A stretch of DNA of 64,000 nt from Prevotella scopos JCM 17725 (lineage in GTDB: Bacteria > Bacteroidota > Bacteroidia > Bacteroidales > Bacteroidaceae), in contig NZ_CP072390.1 in assembly GCF_018127785.1 (NCBI RefSeq), forward strand, positions 1,796,407-1,860,406. Direction: 5' to 3'. How positions within the stretch are numbered: the stretch's first letter is position 1; each line of letters starts with the position of its first letter. Below are positions 46,375-56,456 of this stretch, piece by piece. The notes beneath the pieces were generated by a model, which searched no databases, had not been told where the DNA came from, and was given only the letters and a program-made list of their open reading frames with translations. The translations under genes and the position numbers were made by a program.

Positions 46375-49137
46375 TTAATGTGCTTCCAACCAGTTCTTGC
46401 CCCATCCGGCATCAGCTATCAATGGGACATTCAGTGGATAAGCGTTCTGCATCTCCTCGATAACAATGCGTTCCACCTGTTCACGCTCCTCAGGGAAGAC
46501 AGAGAAGTTAAGTTCATCATGCACTTGGAGAATCATCTTTGAGCGGATACCTTCTTTCTTAAAGCGTTCCCAAATGCGAACCATTGCCACCTTGATTATA
46601 TCAGCCTCTGTACCTTGTATTGGGGCATTGATGGCATTACGCTCTGCGAAACCACGAACAGTGGCGTTACGACTATTGATATCAGGTAGATAACGGCGGC
46701 GATGGAAGAGAGTTTCAGCATAACCCTTGGCTCTTGCCACGTCTTTAGCATGTTCCATATACGCTTGTACCTTTGGGAAAGTGCGGAAATAGCCTTCTAT
46801 CAGCTCTTTAGCTTCACCATTTGGAATGTCCATGCGCTGAGCAAGTCCATAGGTAGTAATACCATATATAATACCGAAATTGGCTTGTTTTGCCTTCTTT
46901 CGCTGTGCATCAGTCACCTTATCAATATCTATATGCCATATCTTTGCAGCTGTTGCACGGTGGATATCATGACCCTCACGGAAAGCCTCCATCATATTCT
47001 CGTCTTCAGAAAGATGTGCCATAATACGCAACTCTATCTGACTATAATCGGCTGAAAAGAACAGACAGCCTTCTTCTGGGATGAAACACTTTCGAATCTC
47101 CTTACCATCATCCGTGCGCACAGGAATATTCTGTAAGTTAGGATCACTCGACGAGAGTCGCCCAGTGGCTGTAAGCGCCTGATTAAACGATGTGTGGATA
47201 TGTCCTGTACGTGGATTAATCAGCTTTGGAAGGGCATCTATATAAGTGCTAAGAAGCTTCTTCATACCTCTGTAATTGAGTATGTTACGTACGATAGGAC
47301 TCTTATTTTCAAGGCTCTGCAATACCTCCTCGCTCGTAACATATTGTCCTGTCTTCGTCTTCTTAGGCTTATCCATAATTTGCATCTTACCAAAAAGGAT
47401 GTCACCTACTTGTTTTGGGCTTGAGATATTGAATTCTTCTCCAGCCTCCTTATATATTTCCTGCTCGTATTGTTTCATACGTTCAGTGAATATCTTTGAC
47501 GTATCTTGCAGGGCTTCAGTGTCTAAGCATACACCATTTAGCTCCATATCAGCTAATACACGCACCAAAGGCATCTCGATATTCCAGAAGAGTTCTTCTA
47601 CGCCAAGCTCTTTCAAGCGTGGTTCAAGTACGTTTTTCAGACGCAAGGTTATATCAGCGTCCTCTGCAGCATACTCATAGATGTCAGTAGGGGAGAGGTC
47701 GCGCATATTCTTCTGTTTCTTTCCTTTCGGACCGAGTAGTTCTTCAATGTGAATGGTTTGATAGCCAAGCAGTGTCTCAGCCATGTAGTCCATATTATGA
47801 TGTAATTCTGGTTGGATGAGATAGTGGGCTATCATCGTATCGAACATCTTACCTTGTAGTGTCACTCCATATCTGGTCAACACTTCATAGTCATACTTGA
47901 TGTTCTGTCCAATTTTCATTATTTTGTCGCTTTCATACAATGGTTTGAAAATTTGGACATATTTTGTCGCTTCCTCATAGTCAGCAGGGATAGGTACATA
48001 AAAAGCCTTCTTTTCTTCAACCGAGAAGCTCAAACCAACCAATTCAGCACTAATTGCATCCGTAGAAGTGGTTTCTGTGTCTATACTTACAGACCCTTTT
48101 GTAATAAAAAAGTCACAAATCTGACGTAATTCTTCCTCATTTTCAACGAGTTTGTATTCATGTTGGGTCGTTTTTATGCTCTCAAATTTCGCATTTTTCG
48201 GCTCATCTGACTCGTTGGTCGTGTTTTCTGCAAATAAATCAAGCTGATTATTGTCTGTTTTTGGCTTAACTTCACTTTTGTTAAGAAACTTGTTAATAAG
48301 TGTCTTAAACTCTAATTCCTCAAATATCGCACGCAATTTGGTCTCGTCAGGTTGTTCAACCTTGAGTTCATCCAAGTCAAGTTGCATTGGAACGTCTGTT
48401 CGAATCGTTGCGAGGAACTTTGACATTTTAATATCTTCTACGGCATTCTCAACTTTCTCACGTAGTTTACCTTTAATCTCATCAGTATGTTGGAGCATAT
48501 TGTCAATGCTTCCAAACTGATTGATTAACTTGGCTGCGGTTTTTTCTCCAACACCTGGACAACCCGGAAAGTTATCTGCTGAGTCGCCCATCAACGCCAA
48601 TAGGTCAATGACTTGGGCAGGGGTAGGGATGCCATACTTCGCTTCTACCTCCTTTTCTCCTAATATTTCGTATCCGCCACCATGACGAGGACGATACATA
48701 AAGACGTTAGGACCAATGAGTTGACCATAGTCTTTATCGGGTGTAAGCATAAAAGTATCGATTCCATCGGATCCAAAGCGAGTTGCTATAGTACCGATAA
48801 TATCGTCTGCTTCGAAACCATCTACTTGTAGAATAGGAATACGCATCGCCTCAAGCACTTGCTTGATAAGTGGAACAGAAAGCTTGATATCTTCTGGTGT
48901 TTCCTCACGTTGCGCCTTGTATTCAGGGAAGGTGTCATGGCGAAAAGTCTTTCCATGATCGAATGCTACACCAATATGCGTTGGCTTTTCCTTTGTAAGA
49001 ACCTCGTTCAGGGTGTTGCAAAAGCCCATAACAGCAGATGTATTCAAGCCCTTAGAGTTGATACGTGGACTTTTGATAAATGCGTAGTATGAACGATAGA
49101 TGAGCGCATAAGCGTCAATAAGGAAGAGTTTTGCCAT
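46375..49137 (-). CDS. polA: DNA polymerase I
   Basis: 920 aa, complete three-domain enzyme. N-terminal 5'-3' nuclease (DAYALIYRSYYAF, GFEADDIIGT, LTPDKDYGQLI), a 3'-5' exonuclease domain with apparent catalytic DTE (D353/E355 in SIDTETTSTDA), so proofreading is probably retained, and the polymerase with motif A D697 (ADYSQIELR), motif B KKAKQANFGIIYG and motif C D874 (QVHDELN). It serves in Okazaki-fragment maturation and repair. Confidence 0.97.
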   Translation of the reverse strand: MAKLFLIDAYALIYRSYYAFIKSPRINSKGLNTSAVMGFCNTLNEVLTKEKPTHIGVAFDHGKTFRHDTFPEYKAQREETPEDIKLSVPLIKQVLEAMRIPILQVDGFEADDIIGTIATRFGSDGIDTFMLTPDKDYGQLIGPNVFMYRPRHGGGYEILGEKEVEAKYGIPTPAQVIDLLALMGDSADNFPGCPGVGEKTAAKLINQFGSIDNMLQHTDEIKGKLREKVENAVEDIKMSKFLATIRTDVPMQLDLDELKVEQPDETKLRAIFEELEFKTLINKFLNKSEVKPKTDNNQLDLFAENTTNESDEPKNAKFESIKTTQHEYKLVENEEELRQICDFFITKGSVSIDTETTSTDAISAELVGLSFSVEEKKAFYVPIPADYEEATKYVQIFKPLYESDKIMKIGQNIKYDYEVLTRYGVTLQGKMFDTMIAHYLIQPELHHNMDYMAETLLGYQTIHIEELLGPKGKKQKNMRDLSPTDIYEYAAEDADITLRLKNVLEPRLKELGVEELFWNIEMPLVRVLADMELNGVCLDTEALQDTSKIFTERMKQYEQEIYKEAGEEFNISSPKQVGDILFGKMQIMDKPKKTKTGQYVTSEEVLQSLENKSPIVRNILNYRGMKKLLSTYIDALPKLINPRTGHIHTSFNQALTATGRLSSSDPNLQNIPVRTDDGKEIRKCFIPEEGCLFFSADYSQIELRIMAHLSEDENMMEAFREGHDIHRATAAKIWHIDIDKVTDAQRKKAKQANFGIIYGITTYGLAQRMDIPNGEAKELIEGYFRTFPKVQAYMEHAKDVARAKGYAETLFHRRRYLPDINSRNATVRGFAERNAINAPIQGTEADIIKVAMVRIWERFKKEGIRSKMILQVHDELNFSVFPEEREQVERIVIEEMQNAYPLNVPLIADAGWGKNWLEAH

Positions 49138-49230
49138 AACTAATTATTCTATTTTTAGCTGTAAAATTACTAATTTTCTTCCATAATCTCCGATAAAATG
49201 AGTAAATTTGTATCAAATTTAAAGTCAAAA

Positions 49231-50211
49231 ATGGATACTCTTTCACTCATAAAACAGCCGATTGAGACAGAATTAGGCGATTTCATCGACCTTTTTAATC
49301 GTGCTCTCGACCACGAAGATGGCTTGTTGCGTACGGTTTTGAACCATATCAAGCAACGAGCAGGGAAGCGTATGCGTCCTATTCTCATCCTTCTGATGGC
49401 TAAGAACTTTGGTAAGGTTTCTGAAGCAACACAGCATGCGGCTGTGGGATTAGAGCTTTTACATACGGCTTCACTTGTGCATGACGATGTCGTTGATGAA
49501 GCGGCTGCTCGCAGAGGGCAGGCGAGTGTGAATGCTGACTATGATAATAAGGTGGCTGTATTAGTGGGTGATTACGTGCTTTCAACTGCCTTACTTCATG
49601 TTAGTTACACGCACTCAGAGATTATTGTACGTTACCTTGCAGAATTAGGTCGTACGCTGAGCGATGGAGAGATTCTTCAGTTGTGGAATATTCAGAATAA
49701 GGAAATCACCGAAGAGGTTTATTATAAAATTATTGAACGTAAGACAGCTGCGCTCTTTGAATCGTGTGCTGCTATTGGTGCTGAGTCGGCTAATGCAAGC
49801 GATGAGGAGGTTGAAGCAGCAAGACTCTTTGGTAAACATCTCGGAATTGTCTTCCAGATTCGTGATGATATCTTTGATTATTATGATTCTGAAGCTGAAA
49901 TTGGTAAGCCTACGGGCAACGATATGGCTGAAGGGAAGCTCACTTTACCAATCATTTATGCGTTGAATTCGACAAATAATGAGGAGATGCTTGCTTTGGC
50001 TCATAAGGTGAAAGCCCACGAGGTGACCCGCGAAGATATCGATAAATTGGTTGATTTTGCAAAAGCAAGCGGTGGTATTGAGTATGCTGAACGTCGTATG
50101 TGGGACTTCCATGCAGAGGCACAGACCTTCATTGATAAGTATGTACATGATGAAGCAATCCGTTCTTCACTCCAAATTTACCTTGATTATGTAATTAAAA
50201 GGAAGAAGTAA
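49231..50211 (+). CDS. Trans-polyprenyl diphosphate synthase
   Basis: 326 aa from the ATG at 49231 (MDTLSLIKQPIE). A TAAATTTG -7 box at 49203-49210 lies after an earlier in-frame ATG (49198), so that one would be upstream of the transcript. Aspartate-rich motifs LVHDDVVDEA and QIRDDIFDYY are both intact, with AGKRMRPIL before the first. It elongates allylic diphosphates; octaprenyl or longer (menaquinone side chain) is likely but chain length cannot be read off. Confidence 0.9.
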   Translation: MDTLSLIKQPIETELGDFIDLFNRALDHEDGLLRTVLNHIKQRAGKRMRPILILLMAKNFGKVSEATQHAAVGLELLHTASLVHDDVVDEAAARRGQASVNADYDNKVAVLVGDYVLSTALLHVSYTHSEIIVRYLAELGRTLSDGEILQLWNIQNKEITEEVYYKIIERKTAALFESCAAIGAESANASDEEVEAARLFGKHLGIVFQIRDDIFDYYDSEAEIGKPTGNDMAEGKLTLPIIYALNSTNNEEMLALAHKVKAHEVTREDIDKLVDFAKASGGIEYAERRMWDFHAEAQTFIDKYVHDEAIRSSLQIYLDYVIKRKK

Positions 50212-50405
50212 TTGCACTTGTTTAGTGCTAAAAACTCCCTTTTCATCGTGAGATTGATTAATTTTTGTGATGATAACGATAGTTTCTCTTTATGATGATG
50301 GTTTATCCATCACATAAGGATAAACTCTTTTTTATGTCTTTTATTGACTTATTATTTATCAATGGCATGCGTTGTTATGTTACATATTACTCGTGTTAAG
50401 GCTTA

Positions 50406-50462
50406 GCACCAATCGTGCGGAGCGTCCGCACATATGGTGCGGATGCCCCGCACTATATGTGT
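50406..50462. repeat. 22-nt palindrome array, GCAC family (3 units)
   Basis: GCAC-CAATC-GTGC (50406), GCAC-ATATG-GTGC (50428), GCAC-TATAT-GTGT (50450): exact 22-nt period with 9-nt linkers GGAGCGTCC and GGATGCCCC. It stands in the 715-bp gap between the convergent polyprenyl synthase and deoC genes; apart from this and the deoC terminator I see nothing there. Confidence 0.75.
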
Positions 50463-50830
50463 TTATGGTGTTTTACTTCACAATAATACTACTTATAGGT
50501 TATCTTTTGCCCTTATAACGATGGCTTTTGACCATAAGTTGATTGATTTATAGATGCCATGTAAATACTGTTTATCTTATTGTTTTGGAGTACTTATAGT
50601 TTTATGTGACTAAAAGAGATAATTTCCTGTGTTTATTTAGTTTATATTTGTGTGTTTTCTTGCTGTTTATTGTGTTTCTGGAAGTTGTCTTTTCCTGCCT
50701 TATTAATGAGGTGTTTCATAAATATAATCTATATAATATTTAAAAATAGATTATATTATGAGATTCGTTTAAAATTGTCTTTTTTTGATAGAACAATAAA
50801 TGAGAGATGTTTTCATGTGCAGATACGGAA

Positions 50831-50857
50831 AAAGGGACATACAAAGTGTATGCCCCT
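50831..50857 (-). terminator. deoC terminator
   Basis: On the minus strand AAGGGGCATAC-ACTTT-GTATGTCCCTT followed by TTT: a 10-11 bp stem with one mismatch and a T-run, 70 bp beyond the deoC stop. Confidence 0.65.
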
Positions 50858-50926
50858 TATAGGTTACTTTTGTTTTATTTTATCTGTTTCAGCGTTTTAA
50901 TTTTTTATTACTGTTGGCTGAAAAGT

Positions 50927-51874
50927 TTAGAAGAACTTAGTCTCTGTACCAATGATTTCACTTAACAAGAGGTTGGTAAGACGGCTTGTTCCCATGCGGA
51001 ACCAGTAGTTTGTGAGCCATTTCTCGCCTAAGACCTCTTTAACAATGGTATAGTAGATTACTGCATCCATGACAGTATTGATACCGCCAGCAGGCTTTAA
51101 ACCAATCTGAATACCTGTTTTCTCATAGTATTCCTTGATTGCCTGACACATAACATATACAGACTCTGGTGTAGCACTGATCTTCTCCTTACCTGTACTT
51201 GTCTTTATATAGTCGGCACCTGCGTACATAGAGAGGAGGGATGCGGTCTTGATTGCACTTGCATTACCAAGATCACCAGTCTCAAGAATCACCTTCATTG
51301 GAATGTCTCCACACACTTGCTTAAGTTCGTTGATAGTATCGCAAACGCCCTCGTAATCGCCTGAAAGGAATTTACCTACAGGCATAACGATGTCGATGTG
51401 TGTCGCACCATCCTTAATAGCGAGTGCTGTCTCAATGGTTTTTACCTCTAAGAAGGTTTGAGATGAAGGGAAATTGCCCGTTACATTCGTAATGTCGACA
51501 CCGTCTACTTCAAGGCTGTCTGCCATCAATTTAGTGAAGCATGGGTAGGCACAGAGAGCTGCAACATGTGGTAAATCAGGATATTCAGAGTCAAAACGGT
51601 TTACTTTCTCAACCATTTCTAATACCTTTTCTTCTGTGTCTGTTGTGCTAAGCGTAGTAAGTTCAACGCTTCCTAAGAGGAATTTCTTTACTTCAAGGTT
51701 GTCGTTCTCTGATACTTTTTCCGCAATAATCTTTGTTACGGCAGCCTTAACTTCCTCGTCAGTGATGTTGAGGTTGTACTGTGCTAACGCCTGGTCGTAC
51801 TCGCTTTTTTCAACGATTCCAACGGCTTTTTGTGCCTGGATGTTTTTTGAAACAGTGTCTTTAATTGTTCCCAT
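50927..51874 (-). CDS. deoC: Deoxyribose-phosphate aldolase
   Basis: 315 aa class I aldolase cleaving 2-deoxyribose-5-phosphate to glyceraldehyde-3-phosphate and acetaldehyde. The Schiff-base lysine is in ADYIKTSTGK; supporting GLKPAGGI and the VILETGDLG strand are present. The N-terminus is about 60 aa longer than in E. coli DeoC, as in other Bacteroidota. It closes a minus-strand run that begins at mnmG. Confidence 0.93.
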   Translation of the reverse strand: MGTIKDTVSKNIQAQKAVGIVEKSEYDQALAQYNLNITDEEVKAAVTKIIAEKVSENDNLEVKKFLLGSVELTTLSTTDTEEKVLEMVEKVNRFDSEYPDLPHVAALCAYPCFTKLMADSLEVDGVDITNVTGNFPSSQTFLEVKTIETALAIKDGATHIDIVMPVGKFLSGDYEGVCDTINELKQVCGDIPMKVILETGDLGNASAIKTASLLSMYAGADYIKTSTGKEKISATPESVYVMCQAIKEYYEKTGIQIGLKPAGGINTVMDAVIYYTIVKEVLGEKWLTNYWFRMGTSRLTNLLLSEIIGTETKFF

Positions 51875-51929
51875 GATGTTTATTTTTATTTGTTATTTTG
51901 ATATTTATTTCTTCGTTTGTGCCTTTGCT

Positions 51930-52775
51930 TTATTGTTCACAATAACCCTGTTGTATGGTTTTTCTTATGAACCAAAGTGATATTAGTAGACCTATGACAG
52001 CGGAGATAGCTGATGCTTCTGCGCCAAAAGAGCCTCCTGTGAGCCATTGAGGTCCACTTATTTCGGGTGTGATAATACTTGTAACATTGTCTTCACCTGA
52101 CACAGGGAAGCCTAAAATATTACCTTGTGTGTAGTTCCATATCCAATGGATGCCTATGGGTAACCATATATTCTTGCTGTATGCATAGGCTGCGCCGAGT
52201 AAAGAACCTGCTTCTATGGCTATAGCAATAGACGACCAAAGGGTTGCATTGTCGTTGAATATATGCAATCCACCAAAAATTAATGCTGAAATAACCAATG
52301 CAGCCCATATGTTCCATCGTCTGTTTATCATGCGGAAGAGGATACCTCTGAAGAAAATTTCTTCTGATACAGCTACAAGGAAGAACAATGTAAAGGAGAA
52401 GAGTTGTTTTTCCCAGTCGAATTGTATACTTTTTATATGGTAATAACCGCATAGTGACATCGTTACCGTTACTATAATAAAGTAGGAAAAGCCGATGAAA
52501 AGTCCATTTCCTATGCTTGAGATATCTTTTCTGGGTGCTATTTTACAGGCGTCATTAGCTTCTACGTATCTTATTAAAAGGTTATATAACAGTAGGAGGA
52601 CGACTGCCGTAATAAGGAATATTGGTATGTTTATGAGGTAAGAGTCGCTTTCTGATGCCGTATATATTCCAAGTGATAGTATAGTTGAATAGATAATAAA
52701 GAGGATAATACCGCCGATTACGAAGATAATGTCTCTCCATAACTTGATGTTTTTATGGTCTTTCATACAGTACAA
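51930..52775 (-). CDS. CPBP-family intramembrane metalloprotease
   Basis: 281 aa with about eight hydrophobic segments. Abi/CPBP motifs in order: EEIFFRGILFRMI (EExxxR), SALIFGGLHIF, and GIHWIWNYTQG. A start at the internal Met (52766, MKDHKN) is equally possible. Family members cleave prenylated or membrane substrates; substrate unknown. It starts 2-11 bp after the MazG-like stop, so the genes are coupled. Confidence 0.88.
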   Translation of the reverse strand: MYCMKDHKNIKLWRDIIFVIGGIILFIIYSTILSLGIYTASESDSYLINIPIFLITAVVLLLLYNLLIRYVEANDACKIAPRKDISSIGNGLFIGFSYFIIVTVTMSLCGYYHIKSIQFDWEKQLFSFTLFFLVAVSEEIFFRGILFRMINRRWNIWAALVISALIFGGLHIFNDNATLWSSIAIAIEAGSLLGAAYAYSKNIWLPIGIHWIWNYTQGNILGFPVSGEDNVTSIITPEISGPQWLTGGSFGAEASAISAVIGLLISLWFIRKTIQQGYCEQ

Positions 52776-52777
52776 GG

Positions 52778-53110
52778 TTACTCGTTTTTATTTAACTTAG
52801 GGTTGTTTATGTGTCTGTCTTTGTCTCTTTTGGTCTTTTTCTCTATGCTTTTTTGAAGCTCATCGGTGAGGTTCACGCCCGTTTGGTTGGCTAAACAGAG
52901 GAGTACCCACAGTACATCTGCCATCTCTTCTCCTAAGTTAGACTTCTCACCAGACTTAAAACTCTGGTCTCCATAGGTACGTGAAATGACGCGAGCCAAC
53001 TCCCCAACCTCTTCTGTAAGGCATGCCATGTTAGTCAACTCACTGAAATAACGAACGCCATATTGCTTTATCCACTGGTCAACGGCTTCTTGTGCTTCTT
53101 GTATTGTCAT
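52778..53110 (-). CDS. MazG-like nucleotide pyrophosphohydrolase
   Basis: 110 aa all-alpha NTP pyrophosphatase. Metal-binding EEVGE (about 29-33) and EEMAD (61-65) motifs match the family. Probably hydrolyses non-canonical or excess nucleoside triphosphates. It lies between dtd and the CPBP gene in a tight minus-strand run. Confidence 0.88.
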   Translation of the reverse strand: MTIQEAQEAVDQWIKQYGVRYFSELTNMACLTEEVGELARVISRTYGDQSFKSGEKSNLGEEMADVLWVLLCLANQTGVNLTDELQKSIEKKTKRDKDRHINNPKLNKNE

Positions 53111-53208
53111 GTTGTTTGTTCTGTTTTTTATGTCCTTATGGGGGAAAATGTTATTGATATTTCGCCATTTAAAGTACTTTTATGGTGATAAAAAGGTGAA
53201 AAATAGCA

Positions 53209-53661
53209 CTATTCCTTGTTCTTTGTATCCATGCAGATGGTTACAGGACCGTCATTAAGCAGTTCTACCTTCATGTCAGCACCGAACTCTCCAGTGGCAA
53301 TGGACTTGCCCATAGCTTCGCTTAGAGCGTCACAGAAACGATTATAGAGTGGAATGGAAAGTTCGTGTGGGGCTGCATGAATCCAGCTTGGACGGTTCCC
53401 TTTCTTATAACTTGCCATGAGTGTGAACTGTGAGACGACGAGTATTTCACCATTAACATCCATGATGCTGCGGTTCATTACGCCCATTTCATCGTCGAAA
53501 ATACGCAAACCTATGATCTTCTTTACCAGCCAGTTTATATCTTCTTCAGTATCGTTTTTACCAATACCTAATAGAATCAACAATCCTGTCCCTATGGAAG
53601 ACTTTACTTGTCCACCGATAGTAACAGACGCTTGGGTGACCCGTTGTATTACAGTTCTCAT
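53209..53661 (-). CDS. dtd: D-aminoacyl-tRNA deacylase
   Basis: 150 aa from the ATG at 53661 (MRTVIQRVTQASVTIGG); five extra codons upstream are unlikely. Landmarks are SQFTLMA and the Gly-cisPro loop NDGPVTI. It removes D-amino acids (and glycine) mischarged on tRNAs. It follows uvrC after about 30 bp. Confidence 0.95.
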   Translation of the reverse strand: MRTVIQRVTQASVTIGGQVKSSIGTGLLILLGIGKNDTEEDINWLVKKIIGLRIFDDEMGVMNRSIMDVNGEILVVSQFTLMASYKKGNRPSWIHAAPHELSIPLYNRFCDALSEAMGKSIATGEFGADMKVELLNDGPVTICMDTKNKE

Positions 53662-53692
53662 ATCGCAAATGTACAATTTTTATTTTAATTAG

Positions 53693-55528
53693 TTACTGAT
53701 TAGCGTGGAAATAATTATAGACAATAGTTGCTTTGCTTGCTCCTATTACTTCTGTAAGTTGTTGTAAATCAGCTTCTTTTATGTTTTTTACAGTCTTCAG
53801 CTTCTTTAAAAGTGCATCCTTTGTCTTTGGTCCGATACCTTTTATATCGTCTAACTCGCTGTGTAGCTGTGTTTTAGAACGTTTGTCTCGATGGAAAGAG
53901 ATAGCATAACGATGCACTTCGTCCTGTATTTGGGTAAGAACTTTGAAGAGTTCGCCCTTGATGTCGAGTGCTATTGTCTGCTGTGGGAAGCCGAAAAGAA
54001 GCTCGTTTGTGCGGTGACGATCGTCTTTGGCAAGTCCTGCAATTGGAATACTGAGGTGGAGTTCGTCTTCAACAACTTCTCTTACAACCTCCATTTGACC
54101 CTTTCCACCATCGGTAATGATGAGGTCGGGTAGTGGAGTACCTTCTTCTTGGATACGGCTGTAACGTCGTCTTACAACCTCCTGCATGGACGCATAGTCA
54201 TCAGGACCTACAACAGTCTTGATGTTGTATTTGCGATAATCCTTCTTTGAAGGCTTCATGCCCTTATATACAACACAGCCAGCGACAGCGTCCGTACCGG
54301 AGATGTTAGAGTTGTCAAAGCACTCTATATGGTAAGGTAGCTTCGATAGCTTCAGTTTTTCTTGAAGTTCTCTCATTAAACGTGTCTGTTTTTGCTCAGG
54401 GTTAAGCTTCTCTGTCTGTTTTAATCGGTCGAACTTATACTGTTTTGCATTCATCTCTGAGAGTTCCAGCAGATGGTGCTTGTCACCTCGTTGAGGGATA
54501 AAGAATACGGCCCCTTTCACTTTAAAGTCAAGTTCAAAAGGTACGATAATCTCTTTTGCGGTACTATTAAAGCGTTCACGTATCTCTGGAATCGCCTCAT
54601 TTAGCAACTCTTCATCGGATTCATCGAGCTTTCTTTTGTATTCATAAGTAAAGCTTTGATTGATTGCACCATTAGTTACATGGATATAGTTAATAAACGC
54701 ATTCTTTCTTGTATCATCACTTACAATAGTGAAAACATCAACATCTGTAATCGTATGACTTACGATTTCACTCTTTGCTGCGAAGTTATCGAGTGCTAAA
54801 TACCGTTGTTTGCAGATTTCAGCTTCTTCAAATCTAAGTTCTTCGGCATATTTCTCCATCTCCTTTCTTAAGATTTTTTGCACTTCACGTGTGTTTCCTT
54901 TCAATACTTCACGCGCTTGTTTAATTGATTCTTGATAATCTTCATAACTCTGTTTACCGATACATGGTGCTCCACAGTTGTGCAGATGATATTCTAAGCA
55001 AGGTTTATATTTACCCTGCTCAATACCTACTTTTGTAATAGGGAAGCGACAAGTGCGTGGTTTATACACCTTCTTGATGATATCAAGAATCGCATACATA
55101 CTTCCTATATGACTATATGGGCCATAAAAAGTACCATAACGTTTATTGATAGTACGTGTTTTGAAAATACGTGGAAAATACTCATTTGTAACGCAAATAC
55201 TTGGATAGGTTTTACCATCTTTGAGTAATACGTTATATTTTGGTTTGTATTGCTTGATGAGTTGGTTCTCTATTAGAAGTGCATCTTCCTCTGTATTGAC
55301 GACAGAATAAGAAATATCATAAATCTTAGAAACCAACACCTTTGTTTTGAAACGATCTACCTCTTTGTGGAAATAGGAAGATACTCTTTTTTTTAAGTTC
55401 TTTGCCTTGCCCACATAGATGATTGTTTTCTCATTATCATAGAACTGATAGGTGCCAGGTTTCTCAGGCATATTGAGAACAATGTTCTTAAGGTAAGTTA
55501 TTCGGTTCAAGTTTTCTTCTTTATTCAT
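53693..55528 (-). CDS. uvrC: Excinuclease ABC subunit C
   Basis: 611 aa from the ATG at 55528. GIY-YIG nuclease (PGTYQFYDNEKTIIYVGKAKNLKKRVSSYF), UVR motif around 210-240, RNase H-like nuclease region (HIECFDNSNISGTDAVAGCVVY) and helix-hairpin-helix at the C-terminus (LDDIKGIGPKTKDALLKKL). It makes the dual incision in nucleotide excision repair. The frame extends to an ATG at 55585, but those codons (MFHVKQ) are the translation of a parS-like site, so the later start is preferred. Confidence 0.95.
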   Translation of the reverse strand: MNKEENLNRITYLKNIVLNMPEKPGTYQFYDNEKTIIYVGKAKNLKKRVSSYFHKEVDRFKTKVLVSKIYDISYSVVNTEEDALLIENQLIKQYKPKYNVLLKDGKTYPSICVTNEYFPRIFKTRTINKRYGTFYGPYSHIGSMYAILDIIKKVYKPRTCRFPITKVGIEQGKYKPCLEYHLHNCGAPCIGKQSYEDYQESIKQAREVLKGNTREVQKILRKEMEKYAEELRFEEAEICKQRYLALDNFAAKSEIVSHTITDVDVFTIVSDDTRKNAFINYIHVTNGAINQSFTYEYKRKLDESDEELLNEAIPEIRERFNSTAKEIIVPFELDFKVKGAVFFIPQRGDKHHLLELSEMNAKQYKFDRLKQTEKLNPEQKQTRLMRELQEKLKLSKLPYHIECFDNSNISGTDAVAGCVVYKGMKPSKKDYRKYNIKTVVGPDDYASMQEVVRRRYSRIQEEGTPLPDLIITDGGKGQMEVVREVVEDELHLSIPIAGLAKDDRHRTNELLFGFPQQTIALDIKGELFKVLTQIQDEVHRYAISFHRDKRSKTQLHSELDDIKGIGPKTKDALLKKLKTVKNIKEADLQQLTEVIGASKATIVYNYFHANQ

Positions 55529-55568
55529 TTTCCGTAACTCCTTTGTATAAAGGGCTTTTAAAGTATTT

Positions 55569-55584
55569 TGTTTCACGTGGAACA
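55569..55584. other. parS-like centromere site
   Basis: TGTTTCACGTGGAACA; its complement TGTTCCACGTGAAACA fits the ParB-binding consensus TGTTnCACGTGAAACA exactly. A half-site TGTTTCACGT follows at 55591-55600. It lies just upstream of uvrC. Confidence 0.75.
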
Positions 55585-55808
55585 TGAAGGTGTTTCACGT
55601 TATTGTTTGTTTCGAAGGTCCTGTGTAAGGACTAAAGCGGACAGTTCAAATGATGATTGGAGTAAGCTCTAGGCAATGACGATTATCTTAGAAAGGAAAG
55701 AGGAACGCCCCTTGGTTTGGGTTGCTCCTCTTCTTTTGTTTTCGCTCTGTGCTCTCCCTTGTTTTTAAAACGAGTAGGGAAGATAGTATCTCATTACACA
55801 CTTACTTC

Positions 55809-56339
55809 CTAAAATTGGAGCAAAGAACTAATCTCTATATCCTTATCAAATTGATCTCGGCTATGAGGAAATTCGGTATGAAGTTCGATGATAAAGTTGC
55901 AATATACCTTTTTAGGGTTGAACTTCTTGACGAGGTCACATGCCGCCTTCATGGTTCCGCCAGTTGCAAGGAGGTCATCGTGGAGAAGGATGACGTCGTT
56001 CTCGTTGATAGCATCTTTATGAATCTCAATTGTGTCAACACCATATTCCTTTTTGTAGGTCTCTTGAATTGTCTCGCAAGGCAGCTTACCTGGTTTACGA
56101 CAAAGTACGATACCCGCACCTAATCGAGTTGCTACAGCTGATGACATAACGAACCCACGGCTTTCGATACCGACAATCTTCGTTACACCCTTGTCCTTGT
56201 AGAGGTCAACCATCTCGTCTGTAATTTCCTGTAGTGCATCAGGTGACTTGAATAGGGTAGTGACGTCACGGAAGTTCACGCCTTTAATTGGCCAATCCGG
56301 TATGCACCTCAGGTTGTCTAATAATAGTTTTTTGTTCAT
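55809..56339 (-). CDS. apt: Adenine phosphoribosyltransferase
   Basis: 176 aa, usual length. Type I PRTase with the PRPP motif VILLHDDLLATGGTM and the IVGIESRGFVMSSAVA and VLCRKPGKLPCETI segments. It salvages adenine to AMP. The gene sits between two parS-like sites in the mnmG-apt-uvrC run. Confidence 0.95.
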   Translation of the reverse strand: MNKKLLLDNLRCIPDWPIKGVNFRDVTTLFKSPDALQEITDEMVDLYKDKGVTKIVGIESRGFVMSSAVATRLGAGIVLCRKPGKLPCETIQETYKKEYGVDTIEIHKDAINENDVILLHDDLLATGGTMKAACDLVKKFNPKKVYCNFIIELHTEFPHSRDQFDKDIEISSLLQF

Positions 56340-56373
56340 TTTCAGATTGTTATAATGTTTTGTTTTATGCTAT

Positions 56374-56389
56374 TGTTTCACGTGAAACG
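56374..56389. other. Second parS-like site
   Basis: TGTTTCACGTGAAACG, one mismatch (last base) from the palindromic parS consensus, in the apt-mnmG gap. It lies 805 bp from the site at 55569. Confidence 0.7.
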
Positions 56390-56456
56390 GGCTCCTTTTT
56401 AGCCTTTAGGAGTACTCTTTCTATCCACGTGTTAGGACTAATTTGTCCAAAGAAAG

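Noticed and set aside
55529..55585. Longer UvrC N-terminus beginning MFHVKQ
   Set aside because: These codons are the translation of the parS-like site; an ATG at 55528 gives a normal UvrC N-terminus.
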